DNA of 64,000 nucleotides from Syntrophopropionicum propionicicum_A (lineage in GTDB: Bacteria; Bacillota; Desulfotomaculia; Desulfotomaculales; Pelotomaculaceae): positions 209,608-273,607 of the forward strand of contig NZ_JBMGJC010000002.1 in NCBI RefSeq assembly GCF_048984525.1, given 5' to 3'. The notes below the pieces were generated by a model. The model did no database searches. It was not told where the DNA came from and saw nothing but the letters and a program-made list of their open reading frames with translations. The position numbers and the translations under genes were made by a program. Of this stretch, positions 47,839 to 54,782 are shown piece by piece. Positions within the stretch are counted from its first letter, which is position 1, and each line of letters begins with the position of its first letter.

Positions 47839-47964
47839 GTGGACCTCGATAGGTGTCTGAGGTTTTTAAAGGAAATTTTGGTGATCCTGCTCCTTGCGGT
47901 GCGGTTTATCAGGACCTTTAAAAACCGAAGGACTACCAACCGTCGTTCCCCGCGCCGGATGTAG
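47839..47964 (+). CDS. Small hydrophobic, positively charged peptide
   Basis: 41 residues, GTG after AAAGGAGGTGAT. A short hydrophobic helix (ILVILLLAVRF, about 13-23) with Arg-rich tail. Its 3' end overlaps a hairpin GGACTACC/GGTAGTCC. Could be a membrane peptide, toxin-like or leader peptide; no family assignment. Confidence 0.45.
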   Translation: MDLDRCLRFLKEILVILLLAVRFIRTFKNRRTTNRRSPRRM

Positions 47965-47974
47965 GTAGTCCCAA

Positions 47975-48003
47975 GCAAGCAGGGGGTTTATCCCCTTGCT
48001 TGC
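47975..48003 (+). terminator. Hairpin between the small peptide and the exonuclease
   Basis: GCAAGC-AGGGG with CCCC-TTGCTTGC around a TTTAT loop, weak T tail. Possibly a partial terminator. Confidence 0.4.
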
Positions 48004-48070
48004 ATTATAAAATGGCTTGATTTAACAGTCAAGCAGATTATCAAAACTATCTCTGAAAGGAGGAAAGGAT

Positions 48071-48949
48071 TTGAGTAAGTTACTTTTAATCGACGGGAAT
48101 TCTTATCTTCACAGGGCCTTTCACGCTTACCCCGAGATGACTTCTCCGAAGGGGGCTCCGACTAACGCAGTATACGGTACTCTAAAAATGATGGAAAACC
48201 TTGTTTCAAAAGTTAATCCAACACACTTTGCCGTGTGTCTGGACAGCTCGAAAAAGACTTTTAGAAACAGTATCTACTCAGAATACAAAGCAAACCGTAA
48301 ACCTGCCCCGGAAGCCCTCGTAAGTCAGTTTGTTTTATTCCGCCAAGTCCTCTCTGCATTGGATATTACATTCTTTGAGGACGAGCAGTATGAGGCAGAC
48401 GATCTACTGGGGACTGTTTCGCAAAGAGCTGAAGGCTTATTAACAATGATCGCAACAAGCGACAGGGATGCCATTCAACTTATTGACTGTCGAACCACTG
48501 TCCTGCTTTACAAAAACAAAGGCTATGTAGAACTCAGCGACGGCAACCTCATTATGGAATTCAGACCTGACCAGATGGTTGACATTAAAGCCCTGGCCGG
48601 CGACGCATCCGACAACATACCCGGAGTACCGGGTGTCGGAAAAAAGACGGCAATAGAACTGGTCAATAAGTACGGTTCTGCCTTCGGGGTTATTGAGAAC
48701 TCAGGAGAAATAAAGGGTAAGCTGGGCGAAAAAATCAGGGCGAACATAGACTCGATTAAGATGTCCTACAAGTTGGCTGTCATAAAAAGAGACTGCCCCA
48801 TAGATGTCAACTTTGACAATCTTAAACTCGGAGTTGATATTGAAATCGGAGACTTCGTTCTGGCAAGCCTGGGAATCCGCACCATAAACCTCAACAAGTT
48901 TTTGTTGGGTGAACAACAAGATGCCTCCGGGCAGGTAGCTTTGTTTTAA
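48071..48949 (+). CDS. 5'-3' exonuclease (PolI N-terminal type)
   Basis: 292 residues, TTG after GAAAGGAGG. LLLIDGNSYLHRAFHAYP, FAVCLDSSKKTFRNSIYSEYKANR, and EADDLLGTVSQRAEG carry the metal-binding Asp of the FEN/PolA 5'-exonuclease; GDASDNIPGVPGVGKKTAIELVNKYGS is the helix-3-turn-helix DNA clasp. It would remove RNA primers and flaps, a job matched by the element's ligase and primase. Confidence 0.9.
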   Translation: MSKLLLIDGNSYLHRAFHAYPEMTSPKGAPTNAVYGTLKMMENLVSKVNPTHFAVCLDSSKKTFRNSIYSEYKANRKPAPEALVSQFVLFRQVLSALDITFFEDEQYEADDLLGTVSQRAEGLLTMIATSDRDAIQLIDCRTTVLLYKNKGYVELSDGNLIMEFRPDQMVDIKALAGDASDNIPGVPGVGKKTAIELVNKYGSAFGVIENSGEIKGKLGEKIRANIDSIKMSYKLAVIKRDCPIDVNFDNLKLGVDIEIGDFVLASLGIRTINLNKFLLGEQQDASGQVALF

Positions 48950-48960
48950 GGAGGCAGGGT

Positions 48961-49257
48961 ATGGCAACAAATATCGATATTCAAAAACTACGGCGTAATC
49001 TTCGGGAGACAGAGTCTTACACTGGTCCATACGAGAATATTGAAAACCACAGCGAGATGCGGCGCATTTTGGTGATGGTCAACAATGACTGTATTGACTA
49101 CACAGCGTTCACCGAAGGTACGCTGGAACAACTCTGTGATCTCTACCAGAGAGAGGAAACAGATGAAATCGAAGCGGGCCTCAGTGCAACAGCTTACATG
49201 ATCAAGGTCCTGAGTGACCTGCCCCCTGGAGGTGTTCAAGATGTACGATTTTTTTAG
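48961..49257 (+). CDS. Hypothetical protein in the PRTRC-like cluster
   Basis: 98 residues, ATG after AAGGAGGC. Acidic, helical; ends RFF 17 bp inside the next gene. Position at the head of the E2/Ub-like/E1 cluster suggests a linked role, but no motif is recognised. Confidence 0.5.
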   Translation: MATNIDIQKLRRNLRETESYTGPYENIENHSEMRRILVMVNNDCIDYTAFTEGTLEQLCDLYQREETDEIEAGLSATAYMIKVLSDLPPGGVQDVRFF

Positions 49258-49975
49258 CGACTCCTCATATTGGAAATCGTTTGTCCTTGATAACCTGCTT
49301 GTAACCAAACGGTTATTTGACAGGGGATTTAAGGTAAACAATCTGGATATTAGGCAGTCGATGTTTTCGGATATTCTTGAAATCCTTTTTGGCACAGAAA
49401 ATGTAAAATGGGGTCCAAAAGAATTCGATTTACCCCCAAGGGCAATGGCAATCCGTGAAAGAGTTGAAGCCCAGACAGCTACTCCCGAGGAAGAAGAAGC
49501 AAACTGCTACATCGAGAGCTATGTCTCAAGAGACCACTATAAAATAACAGTCCAAGTCAGCGATCTTGCTGAGTTATACGGAAAGCTCCGTCCAAAACAC
49601 TATCAAGAGCTGATGGATATATTTAATGAAGTCAGCTTCAAAAGAGAAGAAGACATCGACATAGACTACGAGGAATACTTTCCTTGGTGGGAACTTGTCG
49701 AGGAAATCGAGTGGATAAAAGACGGGAATAAAATAGTAGGTTTCTGGCTTCACCTGGTTGACGTTGAATCCGGCACAGAAGAACCGGTATCGGATCTCCA
49801 GTATAACAACGCGTTTATCGCGTTCTGGGACACGCTTCAAAAACTAAAAAAAGAGGTGGCAAACAATGTCGTCCTGCATAAATATCAAAATCCAAGACGA
49901 CGGTTCAGTATTCTTGATACAAGAAGAAAATGGTGCCGTCAAGGAAAAGCAGATAGAGCCAAACATATTGCTTGA
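49241..49975 (+). CDS. Hypothetical protein in the PRTRC-like cluster
   Basis: 244 residues from ATG after TGGAGGTGT; the frame is open to 49214. Acidic, with a DIDIDYEEYFPWWELVEEIEW stretch near 140-162. It overlaps the E2-like gene by 110 bp in another frame, which is long for this element; the C-terminal part may be under little constraint. Unknown function. Confidence 0.5.
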   Translation: MYDFFSDSSYWKSFVLDNLLVTKRLFDRGFKVNNLDIRQSMFSDILEILFGTENVKWGPKEFDLPPRAMAIRERVEAQTATPEEEEANCYIESYVSRDHYKITVQVSDLAELYGKLRPKHYQELMDIFNEVSFKREEDIDIDYEEYFPWWELVEEIEWIKDGNKIVGFWLHLVDVESGTEEPVSDLQYNNAFIAFWDTLQKLKKEVANNVVLHKYQNPRRRFSILDTRRKWCRQGKADRAKHIA

Positions 49976-50516
49976 ATTAGTAAAGAATTCACTGCATGAG
50001 AAGGTGACAGACGCATATGGTTCTCCGCCTCTACCAAAGAACTGCGTGTTTTACGGCGTGGTGGAGCGACACAGCCAGTCACCAACGGTGTTGGTAGCCA
50101 TAGAGAGAGATAAGTGTATACGCCCATACAATCACTTCGGTGAAATCATCGAAGTTGGCTATCCAAAACTTGTTTTTCTCTATGCGATCAAGGGTAACAA
50201 AGTGTGCGGTTCCTATGTGGCGGCAGTGACAGATGAAATAATTAAGTCTGAATCCCCGGTTTACTTTTTCCCATACGGAAATGTCGGTCTTACACACAGC
50301 ATCTGCATGGGGAACTATTTTCACCCGGAGGTTAAGGAACTCTCGGATGTCACATACTTCCCGGAGCCATTTTACCTGATTGAGCATACTCACCCGAACA
50401 ACGCTAAAAACCAGGTAATAAAAGAACTTCTGGAGCAGACAAAAGGGAAGCCGTTTAACGACGAGCTTCTTATTTTTAACTGCACATTTAAAGACTTTAT
50501 AAACAAAACTCACTAA
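49866..50516 (+). CDS. PRTRC protein B-like (prokaryotic E2-type)
   Basis: 216 residues, ATG after AGAGGTGG. The middle YFFPYGNVGLTHSICMGNYFHPEV and YLIEHTHPNN match the prokaryotic E2 family D/PRTRC protein B, with Cys near 140 as candidate ubiquitin-type conjugation residue. It lies beside an E1 (51178), a Ub-like protein (50597) and a JAMM protein (52153). Together they suggest a ubiquitin-like modification system; the substrate is unknown. Confidence 0.7.
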   Translation: MSSCINIKIQDDGSVFLIQEENGAVKEKQIEPNILLELVKNSLHEKVTDAYGSPPLPKNCVFYGVVERHSQSPTVLVAIERDKCIRPYNHFGEIIEVGYPKLVFLYAIKGNKVCGSYVAAVTDEIIKSESPVYFFPYGNVGLTHSICMGNYFHPEVKELSDVTYFPEPFYLIEHTHPNNAKNQVIKELLEQTKGKPFNDELLIFNCTFKDFINKTH

Positions 50517-50596
50517 AATCTGCCCGGCAAGGGGCATAAAAACTTGCGGTGCCTGAAAGGGGGCCGCAAGGCCCCGATTAGGCAGAAAGGAGTTTT

Positions 50597-51172
50597 ATGA
50601 GTAACAAAGATCCATTCGAAGGGCTTGACCAGTTATTTCCCGCCGAAGACCTGGGTGAGACCCCGAAAGAAGTGACCGCTACCCCTGAAGAAGCTGTCGA
50701 AGACGATGAAATGACCGCAGTGTTAAAGGAAGCGGAAAAAGAAGTCGGTGACATGGAGAAAGCCGCCGGCGAGAAAGCCCAACCTGCCAGTGAAAGCAAA
50801 TCTGAAGAATCAGGCCAGTTGAGCATCTTAAACGAGGCAGACAATAAACCTGAGAAGACAAGCGGTTGCGCTGCGCAAACCTGTGGCACTAACAAGAATA
50901 GCAAGAAAGCTAAGAAAACTGCTTCATCAACCTGCTCCACCCCGCCGAAGCCCAAGGAGCCAGAAAACGATCTTGATCGTCTGGTGGTTCTCACGAACTA
51001 CAACGAGCAAAAGAGTTTTCCCAAAGAGATGACCTTGGAGCAAATCCGCGGGGAGCTGGAGAAAGAGTACCCGGCGTATTCCAAAGAGAATACAAACTGG
51101 TACTTTGAAAAACAGGCCGACAACAACCGCTACCTATGTATCCCGTCATATAAGTCCAATAAAGCGGGTTGA
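50597..51172 (+). CDS. PRTRC protein C-like ubiquitin-fold protein with disordered N-terminus
   Basis: 191 residues, ATG after GAAAGGAG. About 120 N-terminal residues are low-complexity Glu/Lys/Ala/Pro with scattered Cys. The last 65 (LVVLTNYNEQKSFP, EQIRGELEKEYPAYS, YLCIPSYKSNKAG) resemble the Ub-like PRTRC protein C and end in Gly, as Ub-like modifiers do. The long N-terminal extension is unusual. Overlaps the next gene's possible TTG start. Confidence 0.6.
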   Translation: MSNKDPFEGLDQLFPAEDLGETPKEVTATPEEAVEDDEMTAVLKEAEKEVGDMEKAAGEKAQPASESKSEESGQLSILNEADNKPEKTSGCAAQTCGTNKNSKKAKKTASSTCSTPPKPKEPENDLDRLVVLTNYNEQKSFPKEMTLEQIRGELEKEYPAYSKENTNWYFEKQADNNRYLCIPSYKSNKAG

Positions 51173-51177
51173 ACGTT

Positions 51178-51927
51178 ATGAAGATAAACGAGATATTAGC
51201 CGGCTACAAAAACTGGCATGGAGTAGTTGTTGGCTGCGGAGGCACGATATCAAATTTCGTGCCTCACCTGTCCCAGTTGCTTTACTCGCTGAATGACCTC
51301 ATAACGATAACCCTGGTTGACGAGGACACTGTTGAGCCTGGTAATGTCGGGAGGCAGTTCTTTGCTCCCCCGGATGTAGGAAACAACAAGGCACGGACAC
51401 TCCAGTTGCGTTACCAAAACGCATGGGGAGTCCGGCTCAGTTATCACCCTCATTACATTCGGGATGAAAAGATACTGGAAAAACTCCTGATACCACCTGT
51501 TGCTCATGCTGGTAAACCGACGATGCCTATTCTGATTGGAGGCGTGGACAACCACTACTCACGGAGGATAATGGATGCCGTTTTTAAGAAAGCGGAAAAT
51601 CTTATCTACCTTGATTCCGGCAACGGTGAGTACACCGGTCAGGTAGTAGTGGCGATACGCTATGGAGGTAAAACCCTTTTGAAGCCCCCAAGTGAATATT
51701 TTCCTGAAATCCTAACAGAACAGGACGAAATATCTGTTGGGGGGACATGCGGGAGGAAGGCGGTTAAAGAACCGCAAACCCTTGTGGCTAACGTGTGGGC
51801 AGCGACTACGTTGCTGGCCATGGTAAACTCTATCGTTAACCTCAAGAAAATTTCAGTCAGCATGACATCATTCAGCGCACTTAACTGCGTGTCAAAACCA
51901 GTATTCAGAATGGAGGCGGTCCAGTGA
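51178..51927 (+). CDS. ThiF/E1-like activating enzyme (PRTRC type)
   Basis: 249 residues from ATG 51178; a TTG at 51169 overlapping the upstream stop is possible. GVVVGCGGTISNFVPHL is the nucleotide-binding loop, LVDEDTVEPGNVGRQFF the D-x-D...N-x-x-R-Q signature of E1 enzymes, and GGVDNHYSRRIMDAVF the expected third motif. GGTCGRKAVKEPQTLVANVWAATTLL fits the PRTRC ThiF C-terminus, with a candidate catalytic Cys. It would adenylate the Ub-like protein next door. Confidence 0.8.
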   Translation: MKINEILAGYKNWHGVVVGCGGTISNFVPHLSQLLYSLNDLITITLVDEDTVEPGNVGRQFFAPPDVGNNKARTLQLRYQNAWGVRLSYHPHYIRDEKILEKLLIPPVAHAGKPTMPILIGGVDNHYSRRIMDAVFKKAENLIYLDSGNGEYTGQVVVAIRYGGKTLLKPPSEYFPEILTEQDEISVGGTCGRKAVKEPQTLVANVWAATTLLAMVNSIVNLKKISVSMTSFSALNCVSKPVFRMEAVQ

Positions 51928-52054
51928 TTTACAACATCAGGCAAGATCACCCTGAACTCTATAAAGACCTGGTGAATGCGCCGGCCTTCTGTTAGATGCA
52001 GACTTAAAAGAAATTGCATCGATAAGGGAAGTGCTGTGTGATTACCTGAGTTAA
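51924..52054 (+). pseudogene. Small ORF disrupted by a frameshift
   Basis: GTG at 51924 overlaps the E1 stop and reads MIYNIRQDHPELYKDLVNA before a stop at about 51995. In another frame the coding-like text continues (LLLDADLKEIASIREVLCDY) to the stop at 52054. The two parts make one 43-residue protein if one or two bases are inserted or removed near 51985. It may be a broken gene or a programmed frameshift. Confidence 0.45.
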
Positions 52055-52087
52055 ATAGGAGAACCAACTTGAATTTGCGCTTTAGAA

Positions 52088-52142
52088 ACCCTGCCACGGG
52101 GGAAATAACAACTCCCCCGCGTGGCCGGGGGAGTATAAGAAG
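52088..52142 (+). promoter_or_regulatory. Three-arm G-rich leader of radC
   Basis: GCCACGGGGGA pairs with TCCCCC-G-CGTGGC across AATAACAAC; the C-rich arm can instead pair with the following GGGGGAG. The leader of 52927 (52858-52912) has the same design with GCCATGGGGGA/CCCCCTCATGGC and GGGGGAG. Confidence 0.5.
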
Positions 52143-52152
52143 GGCGAAATAA

Positions 52153-52797
52153 ATGAAAAAAACATTATCACAACATGTAAGAGAACAGCTCTTGGAATAC
52201 GGCGTAAATCGCTCCGAACTGCCTGGTTTAATCTCCACTATTGTCGGTAACTTGCCGGACGAAACACTAAATCAACTGATGTGCAAAAATATCCGTGAGT
52301 TATCAGGATTAACAGTTGAGGAACTGAAAGGGTTTCCTGGTATGGGCAAGAATAAAGCATCTCGCCTAGTGGCAGCCTTTGAACTCAGCCGGAGACTCGC
52401 CCGGTTTATATCGGCAGAAAAAACAATAATTCGCGATCCAAGGGATGCAGCCAGTTTAGTGATGGAAGAAATGCGATGTTTTAATCGGGAGCATTTTTGT
52501 TCTATTATGTTGGACACAAAAAACCAGGTCATAGATGTAGATAAAGTATCTATAGGCACTTTAAGTTCATCTCAGGTTCATCCCAGAGAACTATTCCGCA
52601 ACGCTATAAAGAAAAGCGCGTCGAGAATGATATTGGTGCATAACCATCCCAGTGGAGACCCCGAACCAAGCAGGGAAGATATCGAAATAACTAAAAAGGT
52701 CAGCGATGCCGGATGTCTCATTGGCATTGAAGTCCTTGATCACATTGTTATTGGCGATGGTAAATACGTATCGTTCAAAGAAAAGGGATTGATATAA
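52153..52797 (+). CDS. radC: RadC-family JAMM protein
   Basis: 214 residues, ATG after AAGAAGGGCG. The N-terminal 90 residues carry helix-hairpin-helix DNA-binding segments (LKGFPGMGKNKASRLVAAFELSRR). The JAMM metal-binding motif HNHPSGDPEPSREDI is at about 162-176. RadC proteins are linked to mobile elements; JAMM proteins in PRTRC-type clusters can be deconjugating proteases. Whether this one serves the Ub-like system or DNA is open. Confidence 0.8.
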   Translation: MKKTLSQHVREQLLEYGVNRSELPGLISTIVGNLPDETLNQLMCKNIRELSGLTVEELKGFPGMGKNKASRLVAAFELSRRLARFISAEKTIIRDPRDAASLVMEEMRCFNREHFCSIMLDTKNQVIDVDKVSIGTLSSSQVHPRELFRNAIKKSASRMILVHNHPSGDPEPSREDIEITKKVSDAGCLIGIEVLDHIVIGDGKYVSFKEKGLI

Positions 52798-52857
52798 GGA
52801 AAGACAGATGGAAGTTTCGAGCAGAGCCGGAATTCACGGCAAACTAAATTCTTTAAA

Positions 52858-52916
52858 AACCCTGCCATGGGGGACTAAAATCTAGCTCCCCCTCATGGCA
52901 GGGGGAGTAAAAGGAG
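52858..52916 (+). promoter_or_regulatory. Three-arm G-rich leader of the nucleotidase gene
   Basis: GCCATGGGGGA pairs with TCCCCC-T-CATGGC around CTAAAATCTAGC; the same C-rich arm can pair with the following GGGGGAG, which touches the ribosome-binding AAAAGGAGG. Close sibling of the radC leader. Confidence 0.5.
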
Positions 52917-52926
52917 GCGTGTTTGC

Positions 52927-53490
52927 GTGATTGCAACACAGGAACAAGGTTTAGCAAAAGGAGGTATACAGGTGGTAGCTTTGGATATCTGCAACACTCT
53001 CGCTAATATAGCTAAAAAGCTGATAAACGAGGGTTTAGTTAAAACCGATGTGTACCCCTCTCCGCTGCCGGAAGACTTCTTTATCTCAGAAGACGGTCTT
53101 CAAATATTCCTGAACGCTGAACCAATCAGGGGCGCCCTTCAAATGGTCCGCCACCTGGAAGCTCTCTATGGGAGCGTCATCTATGTAACCACCAGGCCGA
53201 AAGAAGCAGAGTTTGTAACCTGCAGGTGGTTAGCAAAGCACGGGTTTCCTATCAGCGACATTCATTTCTGTAGCTGGCAGGACAAGCCCGCCGTTTACGA
53301 GAGCCTGAATCCCCGTGTAATAGCGGAGGATGACCCCCGTGTACTTGAGATGGTTAAATCCATGGACACGGCTATACTGGCTCTCCAGTGGCCTTACAAC
53401 AGCCATGTAAGCGGTGGCAGCATAGTACAGGTGGATGATTGGGAGGTGGATAAATGGCCGCAAGCGTTAATTATGTCGAATTTGACATAA
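52927..53490 (+). CDS. HAD-type 5'-nucleotidase-like protein
   Basis: 187 residues, GTG after AAAAGGAGGCG; a second possible start is GTG 52973 after AAAGGAGGT. VALDICNTLANI carries the Asp-x-x-x-T motif I of HAD phosphatases, YVTTRPKEAEFVTCRWLAKHGF motif II, and IAEDDPRVLE the acidic motif IV, as in the deoxyribonucleotidase (NT5C) group. It could adjust nucleotide pools during element replication. Overlaps the primase gene. Confidence 0.65.
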   Translation: MIATQEQGLAKGGIQVVALDICNTLANIAKKLINEGLVKTDVYPSPLPEDFFISEDGLQIFLNAEPIRGALQMVRHLEALYGSVIYVTTRPKEAEFVTCRWLAKHGFPISDIHFCSWQDKPAVYESLNPRVIAEDDPRVLEMVKSMDTAILALQWPYNSHVSGGSIVQVDDWEVDKWPQALIMSNLT

Positions 53491-54728
53491 TTGAAATCGC
53501 TCGCCGCGTAAATATAACACTTCTAAAACAAATGAATGACGGTCAGTGGTTGGCTAGATGCCCGTTTTGTGGGGACTCAAGTAAGAACACAAAACACGGG
53601 CATTTATATTTAAAGCCATCAACAGGCGAATATGCCTGTCATCGGTGTGGGCAAATGGGGAAGACAATAGGCATGTATGCGCATCTCAGAGGTATAGATA
53701 CGAAGGCTGCCTATAAGGAGTTAGTTAATGCCGATGCACTGCCGGAGATAAAGTTAAAACACAGTAACGCGCCAGTTGTTGAAGTTGAACCGGCGCCAAC
53801 ACAGAGAAGGCATGAAGTATACTCGGCGATGTTGGACATTCTTCAGTTACAGACAGCGCACAGGGCTGACCTTATAAAGCGAGGCTTAAGCAGCGAGTAT
53901 ATATCCCAGAATAACTACAAATCGTACCCCAGAACCAAAAAGGAAAGGGTTGCCCTTTGCGAGAAGTTATCCCAGAGGTTTAATCTATCTCGGGTGCCGG
54001 GGTTTTTCGTAAACCAGGACGGCGCATGGGAGTTGGCCTCGTGTCCTAACGGGTATTTTCTTCCCGTCAGGAATGCCCAAAAACAGATTCAGGGTTTACA
54101 GCTCAGGGTTTTACCTTACAATCCGAAAAAGGGCAGTAAATATCTGTGGTTATCCTCAAACGGTAAGCCTGGAGGTGCAAGTGCGGGGCAGTGCTTCCAC
54201 ATAGCGATTCCCCCGGGCGTAAAAACCGTAAACAGGTTATGGTTGACAGAGGGTAGTCTGAAAGCAGATGTTGCTTCCTTTTTCACCAACGTCCCGTTTT
54301 TGGCTATGGCCGGGGTGAATGCCCAAAAAGGCATAACAGATGTTTTGCAAAGAATGAATGTCAAAGAAGTCGTAATGGCTTATGACATGGACAGGGAAAT
54401 CAATCCCAATGTCAAGAAGGCGCTTGACCTGCTGGAGAGTAAATTGGCGTCTTCTAAAATTCTGATACACAAAGCAGCCTGGCCCGTATCATTAAAAGAC
54501 GGTGAGCCGTACCCTAAAGGCATAGACGATGCCTGCCTCGAAAGGAATAAACAATCCCTTGAAGTGACGGAAGAAGTCTTCGTGACATTCACAAAAACAG
54601 TGATCAGGAAAGTTGGATCAGGAGAATCAAGGGTCACTGTCAAAGAAACCGTTCAATACGAGGTAAGCGGTCCTTCTTCAGCAGGTTTTTTTGAAAGAGC
54701 CCGAGGGTTGTTTAAAAAATTCATATAA
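53454..54728 (+). CDS. DNA primase with zinc ribbon and Toprim region
   Basis: 424 residues. CPFCGDSSKNTKHGHLYLKPSTGEYACHRCG (about 36-64) is the DnaG-type CHC2-like zinc ribbon. A Toprim-like part follows: LTEGSLKADVAS (about 263) supplies the Glu and YDMDRE (about 307) the D-x-D. Helicase domains are absent. The likely role is primer synthesis for element replication. Overlaps the preceding gene by 37 bp. Confidence 0.75.
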   Translation: MAASVNYVEFDIIEIARRVNITLLKQMNDGQWLARCPFCGDSSKNTKHGHLYLKPSTGEYACHRCGQMGKTIGMYAHLRGIDTKAAYKELVNADALPEIKLKHSNAPVVEVEPAPTQRRHEVYSAMLDILQLQTAHRADLIKRGLSSEYISQNNYKSYPRTKKERVALCEKLSQRFNLSRVPGFFVNQDGAWELASCPNGYFLPVRNAQKQIQGLQLRVLPYNPKKGSKYLWLSSNGKPGGASAGQCFHIAIPPGVKTVNRLWLTEGSLKADVASFFTNVPFLAMAGVNAQKGITDVLQRMNVKEVVMAYDMDREINPNVKKALDLLESKLASSKILIHKAAWPVSLKDGEPYPKGIDDACLERNKQSLEVTEEVFVTFTKTVIRKVGSGESRVTVKETVQYEVSGPSSAGFFERARGLFKKFI

Positions 54729-54782
54729 ATAAAAACAAGCGGCCGGGGCAACCAATCCCGGCCGCAAGAGGAAGTGAACTGA

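Noticed and set aside
50520..50590. Further ribozyme before the Ub-like gene (GCCCGG start)
   Set aside because: No P2/P3 or J4/2 match; it is a plain GC hairpin leader.
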